A DNA stretch of 22,472 nt from JALOOE01 sp964423545 (GTDB lineage: Bacteria; Chloroflexota; Anaerolineae; CG2-30-64-16): positions 1-22,472 of the forward strand of contig CAYRFV010000058.1 of NCBI GenBank assembly GCA_964423545.1, in the 5' to 3' direction. The position numbers and the translations under genes are program-made. Below the pieces are notes generated by a model, which saw only the letters and a list, made by a program, of their open reading frames with translations, had not been told where the DNA came from and did not search any database. Positions 21,712 to 22,472 of this stretch are shown here, one piece after another. Positions within the stretch are counted from its first letter, which is position 1. Every line of letters starts with the position of its first letter.

Positions 21712-22472
21712 TCACGCTTCATACTCCATCGAGGATCGCACGAAGCGCATGTTGGCGACCGTTCCGGCCAGGATGATCACGAACAGGATCATGCCGATGG
21801 CCGATGCTGCTCCCATGTTGTACATGCGCATGGCCATGTAGTACAGCTCCAGCGCGGGGGTGTAGGTTGCCGAGCCGGGCCCGCCGCCCGTCGTGAGATA
21901 CACCACCTCAAAGGTCTGGATCGCGCTGATGAAGTTCAGGATTACGAGGAGCTTGACCTGCCCCATCAACATCGGCAGATCGATGTGCAGGAAGCGCTGC
22001 AGACCGTTCGCGCCATCTACTCGGCTTGCATCGAAGACCTCCTCCGAGATGCCGATCAGCCCACCGTAGAATATCAGCAGGGCGAAGGCGCTCACCCAGG
22101 GAAAGCCGATGAAAATCACAGAGCCGAGCGCCACGCTGGCGTCGCCATACCAGGTGCGCGCCCACTCAGGCCTGCCCAGCGCGATCAGCGTCTGGTTGAG
22201 CAGACCGATCGTCGGGTCGTAGATGTTGTTCCAGAGCAGGATCTCGACGACCGCAGGCAAGACGAGCGGCACAATGAACAGGGTTCGCATCCAGTAGCGC
22301 GTCCGATGATGCCGCAGACTGAAGATGAGCTCGGCGACCAGCAGCGGCACGGTGAGCGTCTTCAGGATCTGCACGATCACCAAGATCACGGTGTTCTGAA
22401 AGCTCGAAATGAAGAAGCGGTCGCGCAGCAGGAGCTCGAAGTTGGCGAGGCCGACCCATTCGGTTCTTGCGC
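21712..22472 (-). CDS. Carbohydrate ABC transporter permease, MalF/UgpA-type (5' end cut by window edge)
   Basis: The frame is open through the right edge, so only the C-terminal 252 residues are seen; the first are ARTEWVGLANFELLLRD, the usual stretch leading into the transmembrane domain of MalF-like proteins. A GTG at 22389 lies inside that conserved stretch and is not the real start. The EAA loop is clear (EEVFDASRVDGANGLQRF), with YLTTGGGPG ahead of the last helices, both typical of CUT1 sugar importers. It pairs with the MalG-like subunit directly downstream (27 bp). The solute-binding protein is typically encoded just upstream, outside the window. Confidence 0.95.
   Translation of the reverse strand, partial: ARTEWVGLANFELLLRDRFFISSFQNTVILVIVQILKTLTVPLLVAELIFSLRHHRTRYWMRTLFIVPLVLPAVVEILLWNNIYDPTIGLLNQTLIALGRPEWARTWYGDASVALGSVIFIGFPWVSAFALLIFYGGLIGISEEVFDASRVDGANGLQRFLHIDLPMLMGQVKLLVILNFISAIQTFEVVYLTTGGGPGSATYTPALELYYMAMRMYNMGAASAIGMILFVIILAGTVANMRFVRSSMEYEA

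Noticed and set aside
21703..21713. GATAT-G-ATATC dyad between the two ABC permease genes
   Set aside because: Short AT dyad that includes the stop codon; no -35 partner and the genes are plainly in one operon.
1..22472. tRNA, rRNA, CRISPR arrays, insertion sequences
   Set aside because: Looked for cloverleaf-like segments, regularly spaced repeats and transposase-like proteins; none seen.

Overview
The window is a GC-rich (roughly 60-65 % by eye) stretch from what looks like a draft or metagenome assembly: positions 17482-17491 are a run of ten N. Every gene I can support lies on the minus strand, so the text follows transcription from high to low coordinates. Glycyl-radical and radical-SAM enzymes point to an anaerobe. 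The mixture of UxaE-type epimerase, UroD-family protein, FtsX-type permease and carbohydrate ABC permeases would suit an uncultured Chloroflexota (Anaerolineae-like) bacterium, but no phylogenetic marker is present and that placement is an inference.

Region 1 (22472-20797) holds two inner-membrane permeases of a carbohydrate ABC importer (MalF-like, cut by the window edge, and MalG-like). The binding protein would be expected beyond the right edge; no ATPase is in the window. Region 2 (20796-20438) is a 359-bp gap with repeats and a hairpin but no gene I can support. Region 3 (20437-13649) is a tight unit: a glycyl radical enzyme (GRE) with an unusual Gly-Cys-Trp-Glu active-site loop, its radical-SAM activase (4-nt overlap; interrupted by the N run), a large putative glycoside hydrolase and a MATE transporter (3-nt gap).

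Region 4 starts with a good sigma70-type promoter at 13532-13560 in a 198-bp gap, then a large FtsX-type permease without an ATPase partner (13450-10577), a UroD-superfamily protein, a transaldolase, an SDR oxidoreductase, a UxaE-type tagaturonate/fructuronate epimerase, a TIM-barrel sugar isomerase, a split transketolase (N and C subunits abutting), a GarR-type beta-hydroxyacid dehydrogenase, a Tat/lipoprotein-type phosphotriesterase-family hydrolase, and a second TIM-barrel isomerase cut by the left edge.

Taken together this reads as one catabolic locus: import of a sugar or glycoside, hydrolysis of a glycosidic or lactone/ester bond, keto-sugar or keto-acid isomerisation (UxaE and two TIM-barrel isomerases), C2/C3 transfer (transketolase, transaldolase), reduction of short semialdehydes (GarR type, SDR), and a radical C-X bond cleavage or dehydration by the GRE. 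The substrate cannot be read from the sequence. The best candidates for undescribed biology are the GCWE-type GRE and its linkage to the hydrolase and split transketolase.
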